The notes: generated by a model not told the origin, from the sequence alone. Shown: positions 51,885 through 60,012, counted from the stretch's first letter. The stretch: DNA of 64,000 bases from Roseateles sp. (GCA_016790285.1 JAEUPJ010000029.1:1-64000); one strand, 5' to 3'. A program made the numbers and translations.

Positions 51885-54650
51885 ATGACCCGCTCCTTCA
51901 CCCGGCACCCGCTGGCCCACGCCGCCCTCCTGTGCTCCATCGCCCTGACTGCGCAGGCGCAGGACCAGAAGCTCGAACGCGTCGAGATCACTGGCTCCAG
52001 CATCAAGCGCGTGGACGGCGAGACCGCGCTCCCTGTCGACGTGATCAAGCGGCAGGACATCGACAAGCTCGGTGTGACCACCGCCGCCGAGCTGCTGCAG
52101 AAGATCACCTCCAACGTCGGCGGCCTGACCGACGGCGCCTCCATCAGCGACCAGAGCGGCGGCCAGCGCGGCTTCAACGGCGCCAACCTGCGCGGCCTGG
52201 GTGTTTCCAGCACGCTGGTGTTGCTCAACGGCCGGCGCCTGGCCAACTTCGCGAGCCCCGGAGACGACGCCGGTGTCGACTTGAACAGCATTCCGTCCGG
52301 CGCCATCCAGCGCGTGGAGGTGCTCAAGGACGGCGCCTCCGCCATCTACGGCACCGACGCCATGGGTGGCGTGATCAACTTCATCACCCGCAAGGACTAT
52401 CAAGGCGCCGACATCAGCGCCTACGGCCTCAAGACCGACGAAGGTGGCGCGGGCAAGAAGACCGTGACCCTCGGCGCCGGCTTCGGCGACCTGCGCAAGG
52501 ACCGCTTCAACGTGTTCGCCACGCTGGACCTGCAAAAGCTCGACCCGCTGGACGCCTCGCAGCGCCAGTTCATCCGCGAGTACAGCCTGCCCACCAGCCT
52601 GCCGCCGCAGGCGTCGAGCAACTCCTTCCCGGCCAACGTCGACCTGACCAGCGCCCAGCTGACTGCGCTGAACAACTTCGTGCGCGCCAACCCGGGCACC
52701 GCACTCAAGGGCAGCAACGCCGACGGCACCTGGAACCCGGGCGGCCCGAACTCCGGTTCGCGCCGCGTGAACTTCGGCAAGGCCAGCTGCACAGGCGCGC
52801 CCAACCCGAACTTCGTCGATGGCACGAGCCTGGGCGGCCGTGAGGGCTGCTCCTACGATTACGTGGCCGGCTCGCAGATCTACCCCAAGGCCGACAAGCA
52901 GAGCCTGCTGGGCCGCTTCACGGCGCAGCTCGACGACGACAACCAGGTTTTCGCCGAAGTCATGCTGGCCCAGGCCCAGACCGACTACGCCGCCTCGCCC
53001 GCCACGGCACGCTTTCGCACCAGCTCGGGCATCGCGCTGCCCAAGTCGCTGCAGGACGTGACCGGCGTCACCGGCGCGGTGGACTTCCGCTTCCGCCTGG
53101 AAGATGCCGGCCAGCGCACCAGCCGTGTGGAGAGCAACGCCAGCCGGCTGGTGATCGGCGCCACGGGCCTGCTGGCCGGCTGGGACTACGACGCCGCCAT
53201 CAGCCAGGCCACCAACAAGGCCACCGACACCGACCTGTCCGGCTGGGTGTCGCTGAGCAAGCTGGAAGCCGGCCTGAAAGCAGGCGCCTACAACCCGTTC
53301 GTGAAGCCCGCCGACCGCACGGCCGGCCAGGCGTTCATGAATTCCATTCGCCTGGACGGTGCCGCTCGCATCAGCAAGGGCACCTCGACCAGCATCGACG
53401 GCAAGCTCACGCGCGCACTGGGCCAGTTGGGCGGCGGCGACTTGATGCTCGCGCTCGGTGCCGAGCTGCGCAAGGAAAAGACCGAGTTCCGCGCCACCGA
53501 CGTCCTCAAGAGCAATGACGTCAACGGCGACCGTTCCAGCTCGGGCGAGCTGCTCGCTGACACGAGCCATTCGCGCAACGTGGCCGGCGTGTTCGCTGAA
53601 CTCAGCGCGCCGATCACGCGCCAGCTCGAAGCCCAGTTCGCGCTGCGCCACGACCGCTACAACGGCGTGTACGACGCCGCCACGCAGAAGACCTCGCCGG
53701 ACCTGAGTACCACCAACCCCAAGCTGGGCGTGAGCTGGCGGCCCGCCAAGCAGCTGCTGGCGCGTGCGTCCTACGGCACCGGCTTCCGTGCCCCGACGGT
53801 GTCGGAGATGTTCCTGCCGCTGCGCTCGGGCATCACCGCCAGCTTCGTGCGCGACCCCGTCAGCGGCGAAGTCGGCCAGCTCAACATCGACCGTTACTCC
53901 AACCCCGAACTCAAGCCCGAGAAGTCCAAGCAGGCCAGCCTGGGCGTGGTGTTCGAGCCGACGCGAAACCTCATCGGCAGCCTCGACTACTGGACCATCC
54001 GCAAGTCCGACATCATTTCGCAGATCGGCGAGGAAACCATCTTCACGACGCCTGCGCTCTACAACGACCCCAAGGTGGTGGCGCGCGACGTCGACGGGTT
54101 CGTGGACTTCATCACCGTCAAGAAGGAGAACCGCGGCAAGCTGAACACGTCTGGCTTCGATGTGTCGTTGAACTGGCGCGGCGAGAACACGGGCCTGGGC
54201 ACCTTCGGCGCCGGCATCAACGGCACGTTGGTCACCGAGTACAAGTTCTCGACCGACCCGCGCTCGCCGCTCGTGGACGGACTGGGCAAGTTCAAGGACG
54301 ACAAGGCCGTTCAACGCTGGCGCCACAAGCTCAACGTGGACTGGGACTACGGCCCGGTGAGCCTGACGGTGACCAACACCTACCTCTCCAGCTACCGTGA
54401 CCAGAACGTGGACGGTCTGGCGGCACCCGCCTACAACAACCGCGACGTCAAGGCCTACTCGCTGTGGGACCTGACGGCCAGCTACCGCATCACGTCGGAC
54501 CTGCGCCTGCGCGGCGGCATCCTGAACGTGGCCGACACCGCACCGCCGTTCACCAACCAGTCGCGCTATTTCCAGGTCACCTGGGACCCGACCTACGGCG
54601 ACCCGCGCGGCCGCAGCTTCTTCATGAGCCTGAGCTACCGGCTGCGCTGA
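51885..54650 (+). CDS. TonB-dependent outer membrane receptor
   Basis: A 921-residue TonB-dependent receptor. Signal peptide (MTRSFTRHPLAHAALLCSIALTAQA), then a plug domain (VEITGSSIKRVDGETALPVDVI ... NLRGLGVSSTLVLLNGRRLANF, VEVLKDGASAIYGTDAMGGVINFITRK) and a beta-barrel ending in SFFMSLSYRLR with a terminal aromatic/hydrophobic pattern. Such receptors import bulky substrates with proton-motive force. Position, divergent from the cyanophycinase operon and sharing its operator, suggests cyanophycin fragments as the ligand. The reading frame is open far upstream; ATG 51885 gives the signal peptide. Confidence 0.93.
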   Translation: MTRSFTRHPLAHAALLCSIALTAQAQDQKLERVEITGSSIKRVDGETALPVDVIKRQDIDKLGVTTAAELLQKITSNVGGLTDGASISDQSGGQRGFNGANLRGLGVSSTLVLLNGRRLANFASPGDDAGVDLNSIPSGAIQRVEVLKDGASAIYGTDAMGGVINFITRKDYQGADISAYGLKTDEGGAGKKTVTLGAGFGDLRKDRFNVFATLDLQKLDPLDASQRQFIREYSLPTSLPPQASSNSFPANVDLTSAQLTALNNFVRANPGTALKGSNADGTWNPGGPNSGSRRVNFGKASCTGAPNPNFVDGTSLGGREGCSYDYVAGSQIYPKADKQSLLGRFTAQLDDDNQVFAEVMLAQAQTDYAASPATARFRTSSGIALPKSLQDVTGVTGAVDFRFRLEDAGQRTSRVESNASRLVIGATGLLAGWDYDAAISQATNKATDTDLSGWVSLSKLEAGLKAGAYNPFVKPADRTAGQAFMNSIRLDGAARISKGTSTSIDGKLTRALGQLGGGDLMLALGAELRKEKTEFRATDVLKSNDVNGDRSSSGELLADTSHSRNVAGVFAELSAPITRQLEAQFALRHDRYNGVYDAATQKTSPDLSTTNPKLGVSWRPAKQLLARASYGTGFRAPTVSEMFLPLRSGITASFVRDPVSGEVGQLNIDRYSNPELKPEKSKQASLGVVFEPTRNLIGSLDYWTIRKSDIISQIGEETIFTTPALYNDPKVVARDVDGFVDFITVKKENRGKLNTSGFDVSLNWRGENTGLGTFGAGINGTLVTEYKFSTDPRSPLVDGLGKFKDDKAVQRWRHKLNVDWDYGPVSLTVTNTYLSSYRDQNVDGLAAPAYNNRDVKAYSLWDLTASYRITSDLRLRGGILNVADTAPPFTNQSRYFQVTWDPTYGDPRGRSFFMSLSYRLR

Positions 54651-54693
54651 GCTGAGCCCTGAGCCCGCGTGCTGAAACAGCGCGCAACATCCC

Positions 54694-54721
54694 GCCCCGC
54701 CGCGTCACCTCGCGGCGGGGC
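54694..54721 (+). terminator. Hairpin terminator after the TonB receptor gene
   Basis: GCCCCGCCGCG-TCACCT-CGCGGCGGGGC is a perfect 11-bp stem with a 6-base loop, 43 bases after the stop codon, followed by GTGTTGCTT. The T-tract is poor but the stem is very strong. Confidence 0.75.
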
Positions 54722-54780
54722 GTGTTGCTTAGGGATACATCGACCGCAGGAAGCCGCCGCGCAGGCCTCAGACTGCGCAC

Positions 54781-55164
54781 ATGCCCCTCCAGATTGACGA
54801 CACCCCCGCCACCCTCACGCCCGCCCAGACCCTGACCGGCTGGCACCGGGAGTTCTGCGTTGAATTGCTGGGCGATGGCCAGGCACGCATCTTCCTGCGC
54901 GTCGTCGAGACGGCGTCGCTGAAGGCCACCGAGCTGCACCGCGGGGTGCTCTTTCACCGCGTCGGTGCCGGTTTCGGCGACCTGCCCGGCTGTGTGGAAG
55001 CCGCCCGTGAGCCGCTGGAGCAACTCACCCGCAGTGCCGTGCGCCAGCAGCCGAGCAAGGACAACCTCTTCGCCGCCATCACCTACGACCGGTCTGCCTG
55101 GGATCGCGCCACCAGCGCTGTGGACGGCTGGCAGCGCCGCCCCCACCCCGTGCCGACGCGTTAG
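54781..55164 (+). CDS. Small protein of unknown function
   Basis: A 127-residue protein, no family recognised. The text runs LTPAQTLTGWHREFCVELLGDGQARIFLRVVETASLKATELHRGVLF, then DLPGCVEAAREPLEQL and DNLFAAITYDRSAWDRA. It has no signal or membrane segment. Codon use (strong third-position G+C) supports coding, but no good ribosome binding site is seen. It converges on the histidine kinase gene with a 22-base gap. Confidence 0.5.
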   Translation: MPLQIDDTPATLTPAQTLTGWHREFCVELLGDGQARIFLRVVETASLKATELHRGVLFHRVGAGFGDLPGCVEAAREPLEQLTRSAVRQQPSKDNLFAAITYDRSAWDRATSAVDGWQRRPHPVPTR

Positions 55165-55186
55165 GGCAGGGGCGCTGCCGCGCTGT

Positions 55187-56500
55187 TCAAGGCGCCGGCC
55201 AGGCCATCTCGGCGCGAAGCCCGCCCAGGGGTGAGTCCGCCAGGCGCACCACCGCGCCTTGCTGGCGAGCCGCCGCGCGCACGATGGCCAGGCCCAGGCC
55301 GCTGCCTTCGACGTTGGCGCTCTCACCGCGCTGGAAGCGGTCGAACACGCGCTCGCGCTGCTCGGGCGGAATGCCCGGGCCATCGTCGTCCACGCGCAGC
55401 AGCGGCGCACCGCGTGGCCCGCGCAGCGCGCTGACCTGCACGGAGCGCGCGCCGTACTTCACGGCGTTGTCGATGAGGTTGCGCAGCGCGCCACGCAGGG
55501 CCTGCGGGTCGCCTTCCAGCGGCAGCGGGTCGGGCGCGGAGAGGTTCAGGGCCACGCAGGCCCGCTCGGCCAGGGGCTGCACGTCCGCCACCGCCTGCTG
55601 GGCGAGCTCGGCGAGGTCCAGCGGCTGGTCGGCCGCCGCAGCGCCCGGTTCGGCGCGGGCCAGGGCGAGCAGCTGCTCCACCAGGCGCACCGCACGGTCG
55701 ATGCCGCTGCGCAGGCGGTCGATGGCTTCGTCCTGCTGCGGGCCTGGGGCCGAGTCGCGCAGCAGGCCGAGCTGCAGCTTGAGCGCCGTGAGCGGCGTGC
55801 GCAGCTCGTGGGCCGCGTCGGCGACGAAGCTGCGCTGGGTGTCGAAGGCGGTGGACAGGCGCGCCAGCAGCCCGTTGAAGGCCTCCACCAGCGGCGCAAT
55901 CTCGCCGGGCAACCCGTCGCTGGGCAGGGCGTGCCACGCGTTGGCGCCGCCCGACTGCGCCGCTTGCACCACCCGCGCCAGGGGTGCGAGCGACAGCCCG
56001 ATCAGCCACCACAGCGCCGCCGCCACCAGCGGCAGGGCCACGGCCACGGGCACGATGCTGCGCAGGGCGGCGAGGGCGGCGAGCTTCTGGCGCACGGCCA
56101 GTGGCTGCGCCACCTGGATCACGCGCAGCGGCGTCGCGGCGCTGTACACGCGCCAGGCCTGCCCGCCCAGGCGCAGGTCCGAGAAGCCCAGCACGGCACG
56201 CGCCGGCAGCGGCTCGGTCATGCCTTGCGGCCGGCTGGAGTACAGCTCCAGGCCCTGCACCGACCAGATCTGCACGACGTAGTCGAAGCTCGGGTCGGTC
56301 AGCGCGGCGGCCTCGTCGCCGGCCACGCGGCCCTGGTCGCGCAGGGAGAGCGCCGTCTGGCGCAGCTGGTAGTCGAAGAGGGCGTCGGCCTCCGTGCGAA
56401 CGCTGAAGTAGGTGGCGCCGCCCACGGCCAGGGCGGTGACGGCGCCGAGCACGGCGAGCAGGGCGAACAGGCGGCCCCGGAGTGTGCCGAGCAGCTTCAT
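55187..56500 (-). CDS. Sensor histidine kinase, QseC/TctE-like
   Basis: A 437-residue kinase: membrane helix (LRGRLFALLAVLGAVTALAVGGATYF), a periplasmic region with FDYQLRQTALSLRDQG and FDYVVQIWSVQGLELYSSRP, a second helix (IVPVAVALPLVAAALWWLIGLSLAPL), HisKA with DAAHELRTPLTALKLQ, and HATPase with NLIDNAVKYGA, DDDGPGIP and GSGLGLAIV. The periplasmic pattern is that of the QseC/TctE group. It overlaps its regulator gene by four bases. Confidence 0.92.
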   Translation of the reverse strand: MKLLGTLRGRLFALLAVLGAVTALAVGGATYFSVRTEADALFDYQLRQTALSLRDQGRVAGDEAAALTDPSFDYVVQIWSVQGLELYSSRPQGMTEPLPARAVLGFSDLRLGGQAWRVYSAATPLRVIQVAQPLAVRQKLAALAALRSIVPVAVALPLVAAALWWLIGLSLAPLARVVQAAQSGGANAWHALPSDGLPGEIAPLVEAFNGLLARLSTAFDTQRSFVADAAHELRTPLTALKLQLGLLRDSAPGPQQDEAIDRLRSGIDRAVRLVEQLLALARAEPGAAAADQPLDLAELAQQAVADVQPLAERACVALNLSAPDPLPLEGDPQALRGALRNLIDNAVKYGARSVQVSALRGPRGAPLLRVDDDGPGIPPEQRERVFDRFQRGESANVEGSGLGLAIVRAAARQQGAVVRLADSPLGGLRAEMAWPAP

Positions 56501-57165
56501 GACTTTTCAGGGCCCGCGTAGTAGCCCAGGCCGCGCACCGTGTGCAGCAGGTCGGCGCCCAGCTTCTTGCGCAGCTGGTGCATGTAGACGCTGATGGCGT
56601 TGCTCTCCAGCTCCTCGCCCCAGCCGTAGAGGCGGTCTTCGAGCTGGGCGCGCGAGACGATGGCGCCGGGGCGTTCCAGCAGCACCTCCAGCAAGGCGAA
56701 CTCCCGTGCCGACAGCAGGATGGGCCGCCCGCCGCGCGTGACTTCGCGCGTGGCCGGGTCCAGCCGCAGGTCAGCCACCGCGAGCGCGGTGTCGGTGCGG
56801 CCGCCCAGGCGGCGGGCGACGGCGCGCAGCCGCGCGAGCAACTCATCGAGCTCGAAGGGCTTGACGAGGTAGTCGTCGGCGCCCGCGTCCAGGCCGGCGA
56901 CCTTGTCGGCCAGCGCGTCCCGCGCGGTCAGCACGATGACCGGCGTCGTATCGCCGCGGGCCCGCAAGCCCTTCAGCACCTCGATGCCGCTGCGCCTGGG
57001 CAGGCCCAGGTCCAGCAGCACGGCGTCGAAACGCTCGCTGCTCGCCAGCACCGCCTCGGCGGCCTGGCCGTCGCGCACCCAGTCAGCCGCGAACCCCTGC
57101 CGGCGCAGGGCCTCGCGCAGGCTCTCACCGATCATGGGGTCGTCTTCAACAAGCAGCAGTCGCAT
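56497..57165 (-). CDS. OmpR family response regulator, QseB/TctD-like
   Basis: A 222-residue regulator with phosphoacceptor Asp52 (AVLLDLGLP), DD at 8-9 and VKPFELDELLARL, then a winged-helix domain (LSAREFALLEVLLERPGAIVSRAQLEDRLYGWGEELESNAISVYMHQLRKKLG). ATG 57165 is used; upstream in-frame codons add 40 unrelated residues. First gene of a two-gene operon. The target genes are not evident. Confidence 0.93.
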   Translation of the reverse strand: MRLLLVEDDPMIGESLREALRRQGFAADWVRDGQAAEAVLASSERFDAVLLDLGLPRRSGIEVLKGLRARGDTTPVIVLTARDALADKVAGLDAGADDYLVKPFELDELLARLRAVARRLGGRTDTALAVADLRLDPATREVTRGGRPILLSAREFALLEVLLERPGAIVSRAQLEDRLYGWGEELESNAISVYMHQLRKKLGADLLHTVRGLGYYAGPEKS

Positions 57166-57470
57166 GGGGGCGGCGGAGGTGGGGCAGCGGGTTGGCGTGG
57201 GGTGCATTTTGGCAATCCACGCCCGTCGGCCTGATGGCCATGGGCGCCGCCCGGGCGGCTGCCCACCACGGCGCGCATGACGCACGTGCAGCGTGGGGCC
57301 CGCCTGAAGGTCGCCGCGTCAGCGCTGGTGCACGTTCAGGAGCGGGTGGCGAGGGGGCTGGTGCGGCTTGTCGCAGCTGTACCTGAGCGCAGGGCGCCGG
57401 ATGGGCGGAATGGGTGTTGTCGATCCGGCGCGGTCCTTGCCTTCGGCGATCTGGCAGCCTCGAAGCGGCC
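57166..57470. other. Gene-free stretch between the QseB-like gene and the cassette array
   Basis: About 305 G+C-rich bases in which I see no convincing gene. It should hold the promoter of the two-component operon and mark the chromosomal junction of the integron array. No further attC-type end (GTTRRRY/RYYYAAC pair) was found here. Confidence 0.4.
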
Positions 57471-57527
57471 GCTCAACGTGAAAGCTCAGCGGGCGGCGAA
57501 GCCGGCCGCTGCAGTGAAAGGTTGGGC
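57471..57527 (-). other. attC recombination site of cassette 2
   Basis: Read on the minus strand, the 57-bp element starts with R'' GCCCAAC and ends with R' GTTGAGC, matching RYYYAAC and GTTRRRY. Between them an imperfect inverted repeat (CAGCGGCCGGC / GCCGCCCGCTG) folds into the hairpin expected for attC. It starts 13 bases after the stop codon of the upstream minus-strand gene, the normal place for a cassette's own attC. Confidence 0.85.
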
Positions 57528-57539
57528 AGCACGGTACAT

Positions 57540-57923
57540 TCAGCCAAGGGCATTTGGACCATAAGGATCCAGTTCAAAGCCATGCTGCTCGACCAAGAAT
57601 TCGAGGACTCGACGAGCGTCGGCAACCGTCGCCGCAACGACTGGAGCGCACCGAAGATAGACGCTAGCGATTACGTCCTCAGCGCTCGGATGGAAGTGAT
57701 GTGCGATGTCGTCAATCTCGACGCCAACATAGTGATGGGACTGAGAACCAGACACTGTGACCAAGTCAAATCTGGTGGACGACCCCTGCGCAGACCAAAA
57801 CGTTACGCGCTCACCAACCATCGGTCGAATCGGAAACTCCCGCTTTCCGAAGACGGTGCCAACGACCTGTCGCACACCATCGATGGCGCACTCAAGGTCA
57901 ATCCAGACGTCGTAGTGATGCAT
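57540..57923 (-). CDS. Integron cassette protein of unknown function
   Basis: A 127-residue protein (MHHYDVWIDLECAIDG start), family not recognised. It has two halves: a strand-rich N-terminal part with GERVTFW and a centre with HYVGVEIDDIAHHF, and a C-terminal helical part (ADARRVLEFLVEQHGFEL). No signal peptide. ATG 57923 lies 12 bases after the attC end GTTGAGC; an in-frame TTG at 57941 would fall inside the attC and is rejected. Base composition is well below the flanking chromosome. The gene fills a complete cassette (attC boundary to attC). Confidence 0.7.
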   Translation of the reverse strand: MHHYDVWIDLECAIDGVRQVVGTVFGKREFPIRPMVGERVTFWSAQGSSTRFDLVTVSGSQSHHYVGVEIDDIAHHFHPSAEDVIASVYLRCAPVVAATVADARRVLEFLVEQHGFELDPYGPNALG

Positions 57924-57935
57924 GGCTGGCTTGCT

Positions 57936-58061
57936 GCTCAACGTTTGAGCTGAGCCGCGAGCGCCGGTGTGGCGCTTGGCCCGCTGGACGGATGATGGAC
58001 CACTCCGGGAAGCGGGCCAAGTGCCATGCCGGTGCGAGTCGGCTCCAGCGAAGGGTTGGGC
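57936..58061 (-). other. attC recombination site of cassette 1
   Basis: On the minus strand the 126-bp element begins with R'' GCCCAAC (58061-58055) and ends with R' GTTGAGC (57942-57936). Inside is a long imperfect inverted repeat; one clear paired block is CTTGGCCCGC near 58012-58021 with GCGGGCCAAG near 57992-58001. It starts 7 bases after the stop codon of the TIR-like gene. Confidence 0.88.
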
Positions 58062-58068
58062 CTCTCCC

Positions 58069-58929
58069 TCACAGCGCGAGGTTCATATCGATATCGATGC
58101 CTGAGGCCTTCAGTTCACGTGCAAGCTCAAGGCGCCATGCTCCGCGGTCATCAACCGCAACGAACGCAACGCCAGAATAGTCAGAGGGGATCTCGACACC
58201 GCCCATGTGCAGTGCCGTGACCCGATTGCGCGAGAGCTTTCCCAGGAAGTACCCAAGCTCAAGAATCACGTTCTGCCTAGCGCGAGGACGTTGCTCTTCA
58301 AACGTGGCCTTCACCGTTCCACCGCGGTCGTCGGGTGTCAGCAGCACTACCGCGTAACTGACGTCAGCGAAATCAACAAACTTCTCGATGATTGTTCGAC
58401 CTGAGCTTGGCTGCTCGCGTAGAACGATTGGTTGGAGCTGGAGCTTCTCGAGATAGCGCGCAACTTCGTGCAAGAGTCCATCGTTGTGGCCGTGTACTAG
58501 GAAAACTCGTCGACTTGGAGTGTGGGGAGCCTCAGGCGGTAGCTGCGGCACCTGTGGTTGTAGGCTGTCGCCGTTCAGCGTTAGCTCAGTCTCTAGAAGC
58601 TCTACTAGGCCTCTTAGGCGGCTGATTTTCGATTGAAGCGACTTTGCGTTGTGGTTCTCCCACCAGTCTGGTCCCGCGTTCATCGGGAAGCTGCCGTACT
58701 TGCCGATATCAACAACGGCGCTCACGTTGGGTGAGAAGTTCCCGAAAGCCTTGGTAAGGAAGTTCTTGGTGAGCAGTTCCCAAGCGCTCAGCGCGTCCGA
58801 CTTGATTGGACGATTGGCGAGTAGCTCCTCCGCGCGCTCAATCTGTTGATTTAGCAGGCGAATCCCGTCCTCCGGTGCGATCTCAGGAGCGCCGACAGTT
58901 GGCTTAGCAGGAGTCTTTCGAGTGGCCAT
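58069..58929 (-). CDS. TIR-like (CAP12/Pycsar-type) nucleotide-binding protein, integron cassette gene
   Basis: A 286-residue protein. Residues 1-138 are a helical N-terminal region of unknown role (NQQIERAEELLANRPIKS ... GPDWWENHNAKSLQSKISRLRGLVELLE). Residues 141-280 are a TIR-like domain of the PF10137 kind: RVFLVHGHND at 141-150, VLREQPSSGRTIIEKF, YAVVLLTPDDRGG at 192-204, QNVILELGYFLGKL with the likely catalytic Glu224, and GGVEIPSDYSGV. Relatives are NAD+-cleaving effectors of CBASS and Pycsar anti-phage systems. No cyclase gene is nearby, so it may sense a signal itself. Begins 17 bases from the attI end; lower G+C than the chromosome. Confidence 0.85.
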   Translation of the reverse strand: MATRKTPAKPTVGAPEIAPEDGIRLLNQQIERAEELLANRPIKSDALSAWELLTKNFLTKAFGNFSPNVSAVVDIGKYGSFPMNAGPDWWENHNAKSLQSKISRLRGLVELLETELTLNGDSLQPQVPQLPPEAPHTPSRRVFLVHGHNDGLLHEVARYLEKLQLQPIVLREQPSSGRTIIEKFVDFADVSYAVVLLTPDDRGGTVKATFEEQRPRARQNVILELGYFLGKLSRNRVTALHMGGVEIPSDYSGVAFVAVDDRGAWRLELARELKASGIDIDMNLAL

Positions 58930-58945
58930 GGTCGTGGATTGAGAG

Positions 58946-59010
58946 GCCTAACTACTAGTTTATCCAGTAGGTCGTGCTGCATAACTCCGGCGACTGCTGC
59001 TTAACCAAGT
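58946..59010 (-). other. attI-like integron insertion site
   Basis: On the minus strand the site ends in GTTAGGC (58952-58946), a GTTRRRY core at the start of the cassette array. Two direct repeats, GTTATGCAGCA (58985-58975) and GTTAAGCAGCA (59005-58995), lie 20 bp apart. Class 1 attI has the same kind of repeated GTTA-C-GCAGCA elements bound by the integrase. Together with two attC sites in the right order this supports attI. Confidence 0.75.
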
Positions 59011-59340
59011 CAGTGAGATTCACGGCAAGTCCTTGTGGGGCAAGGATAATTCGGCCGGAATGCTGGAATTCAGTGCCATTAAATTGATGCGGAAAGCGGC
59101 GTCCATCGCCACAACTCTGCCAGCCGCTCAAACCCGGCGCAACGGTGGAAATTCCCCGCCAGCAGCCCGGCAGCCCGCATCCCGGCAGCCGGGTCTCTGT
59201 CAAGCGGCCATCCTGGTTGCCGCACAGCAGCCGTTCACGGATGACGGCATATGGCCGTAAAAAGCCGCCCGCGGCCCGCCGCGGAAGCCGACCCGCATGC
59301 CGCAGGCAGTGCCACATCGCAGCGAGCTGCCGCGTCGCAT
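59011..59340. other. Gene-free stretch where intI would be expected
   Basis: About 330 bases with mixed composition. An integron integrase gene should lie here, divergent from the array, but no integrase motif can be read in any frame. Short open frames of 75 and 120 codons are not protein-like. A TTGACA hexamer on the minus strand (59203-59198) could be a -35, but no good -10 follows at 17 bases, so no cassette promoter can be assigned. Confidence 0.45.
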
Positions 59341-59844
59341 TCAGCCATCCTCACGCCTGGCCAGCCGCGCAACGAGTTTCAACAGGGTGGGCACGCGCTT
59401 CCTGCCATGCATGGCGCGCAGCCGCGCCTTGGCTGCACCGATGTCGATGCCCGCGCAGGTCACCCACAGCGGCGGTGCTTCGTCTTCGCGCAGCACCTCG
59501 AACTGCGACGTCAGGCCGGGCAGGCCCTTCTTGGACACGCCGATGACGGGCACCTTGCCGCCGAGCGCCTGGTGCAGGTGCTGGCCCAGGCCGGGCGCCT
59601 CATGGGCGTCCAGATGGACGAAGCCGTCCAGCATGAGGATCTCGGGGGCCAGGCTGTGCTCGCGCAGCAGCTGCATGACGCATTGCAGCCCCCGCAGGTC
59701 CAGTGACCCGCGCACGGGCTTGTCGACCTGGGCGAGGCGCAAGACGTAGGTCTTGGTCGCTTCGGCGGCATCCCAGTCCTCGCAGGCCGCCGCGGCGACC
59801 GTCGCCTGCGTGCCGTCGAATTGAACCGTCACGATGAGTTTCAT
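59341..59844 (-). CDS. Endonuclease V-like protein lacking a catalytic glutamate
   Basis: A 167-residue protein of the short endonuclease V-like group. Aligned parts are MKLIVTVQFDG (Asp10), PVRGSLDLRGLQCVMQLLREH, EILMLDGFVHLDAHEAPGLGQHLHQALGGKVPVIGVSKKGL and TCAGIDIGAAKARLRAMHG. Endonuclease V cuts DNA or RNA at inosine and needs Asp, Glu and Asp. Asp73 (LDGFV) is kept, but the RELP-type glutamate is Gly52 (RGLQ), so nuclease activity may be lost or altered. ATG 59844 is used; longer frames add unrelated sequence. It adjoins the integron region. Confidence 0.7.
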   Translation of the reverse strand: MKLIVTVQFDGTQATVAAAACEDWDAAEATKTYVLRLAQVDKPVRGSLDLRGLQCVMQLLREHSLAPEILMLDGFVHLDAHEAPGLGQHLHQALGGKVPVIGVSKKGLPGLTSQFEVLREDEAPPLWVTCAGIDIGAAKARLRAMHGRKRVPTLLKLVARLARREDG

Positions 59845-60012
59845 GCGGCAGTATGAGCCGCGCCTGAGCATCGGCGGCGCACGACCTCGGGCATGCCCTG
59901 GCGCGTGCGGCACCGTGCTGGTGCCTTGCCGTGCCGGCGCGCCCAAGGCTTGTGCGCGCGGCTTGCATACAAGCCTGGCAAGCGCTGGCACGGATGCTGC
60001 AACACCCGCCGC

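Noticed and set aside
51645-54326. Upstream extension of the cyanophycinase frame through the TonB receptor
   Set aside because: The part above 51644 is antisense to the receptor; a clean signal peptide begins at ATG 51644.
57414-57953. A 179-codon plus-strand frame over cassette 2
   Set aside because: It runs across an attC site at each end and opposite the minus-strand cassette gene, whose start and stop fit the cassette boundaries.
59198-59203. TTGACA hexamer as the cassette promoter (Pc)
   Set aside because: No acceptable -10 hexamer at 16-18 bases, and it lies about 270 bases from the first cassette gene.
58955-59317. A 120-codon minus-strand frame next to attI, considered as an insertion sequence or integrase remnant
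   Set aside because: No transposase or tyrosine recombinase motif could be read, and part of it is the attI-like site itself.
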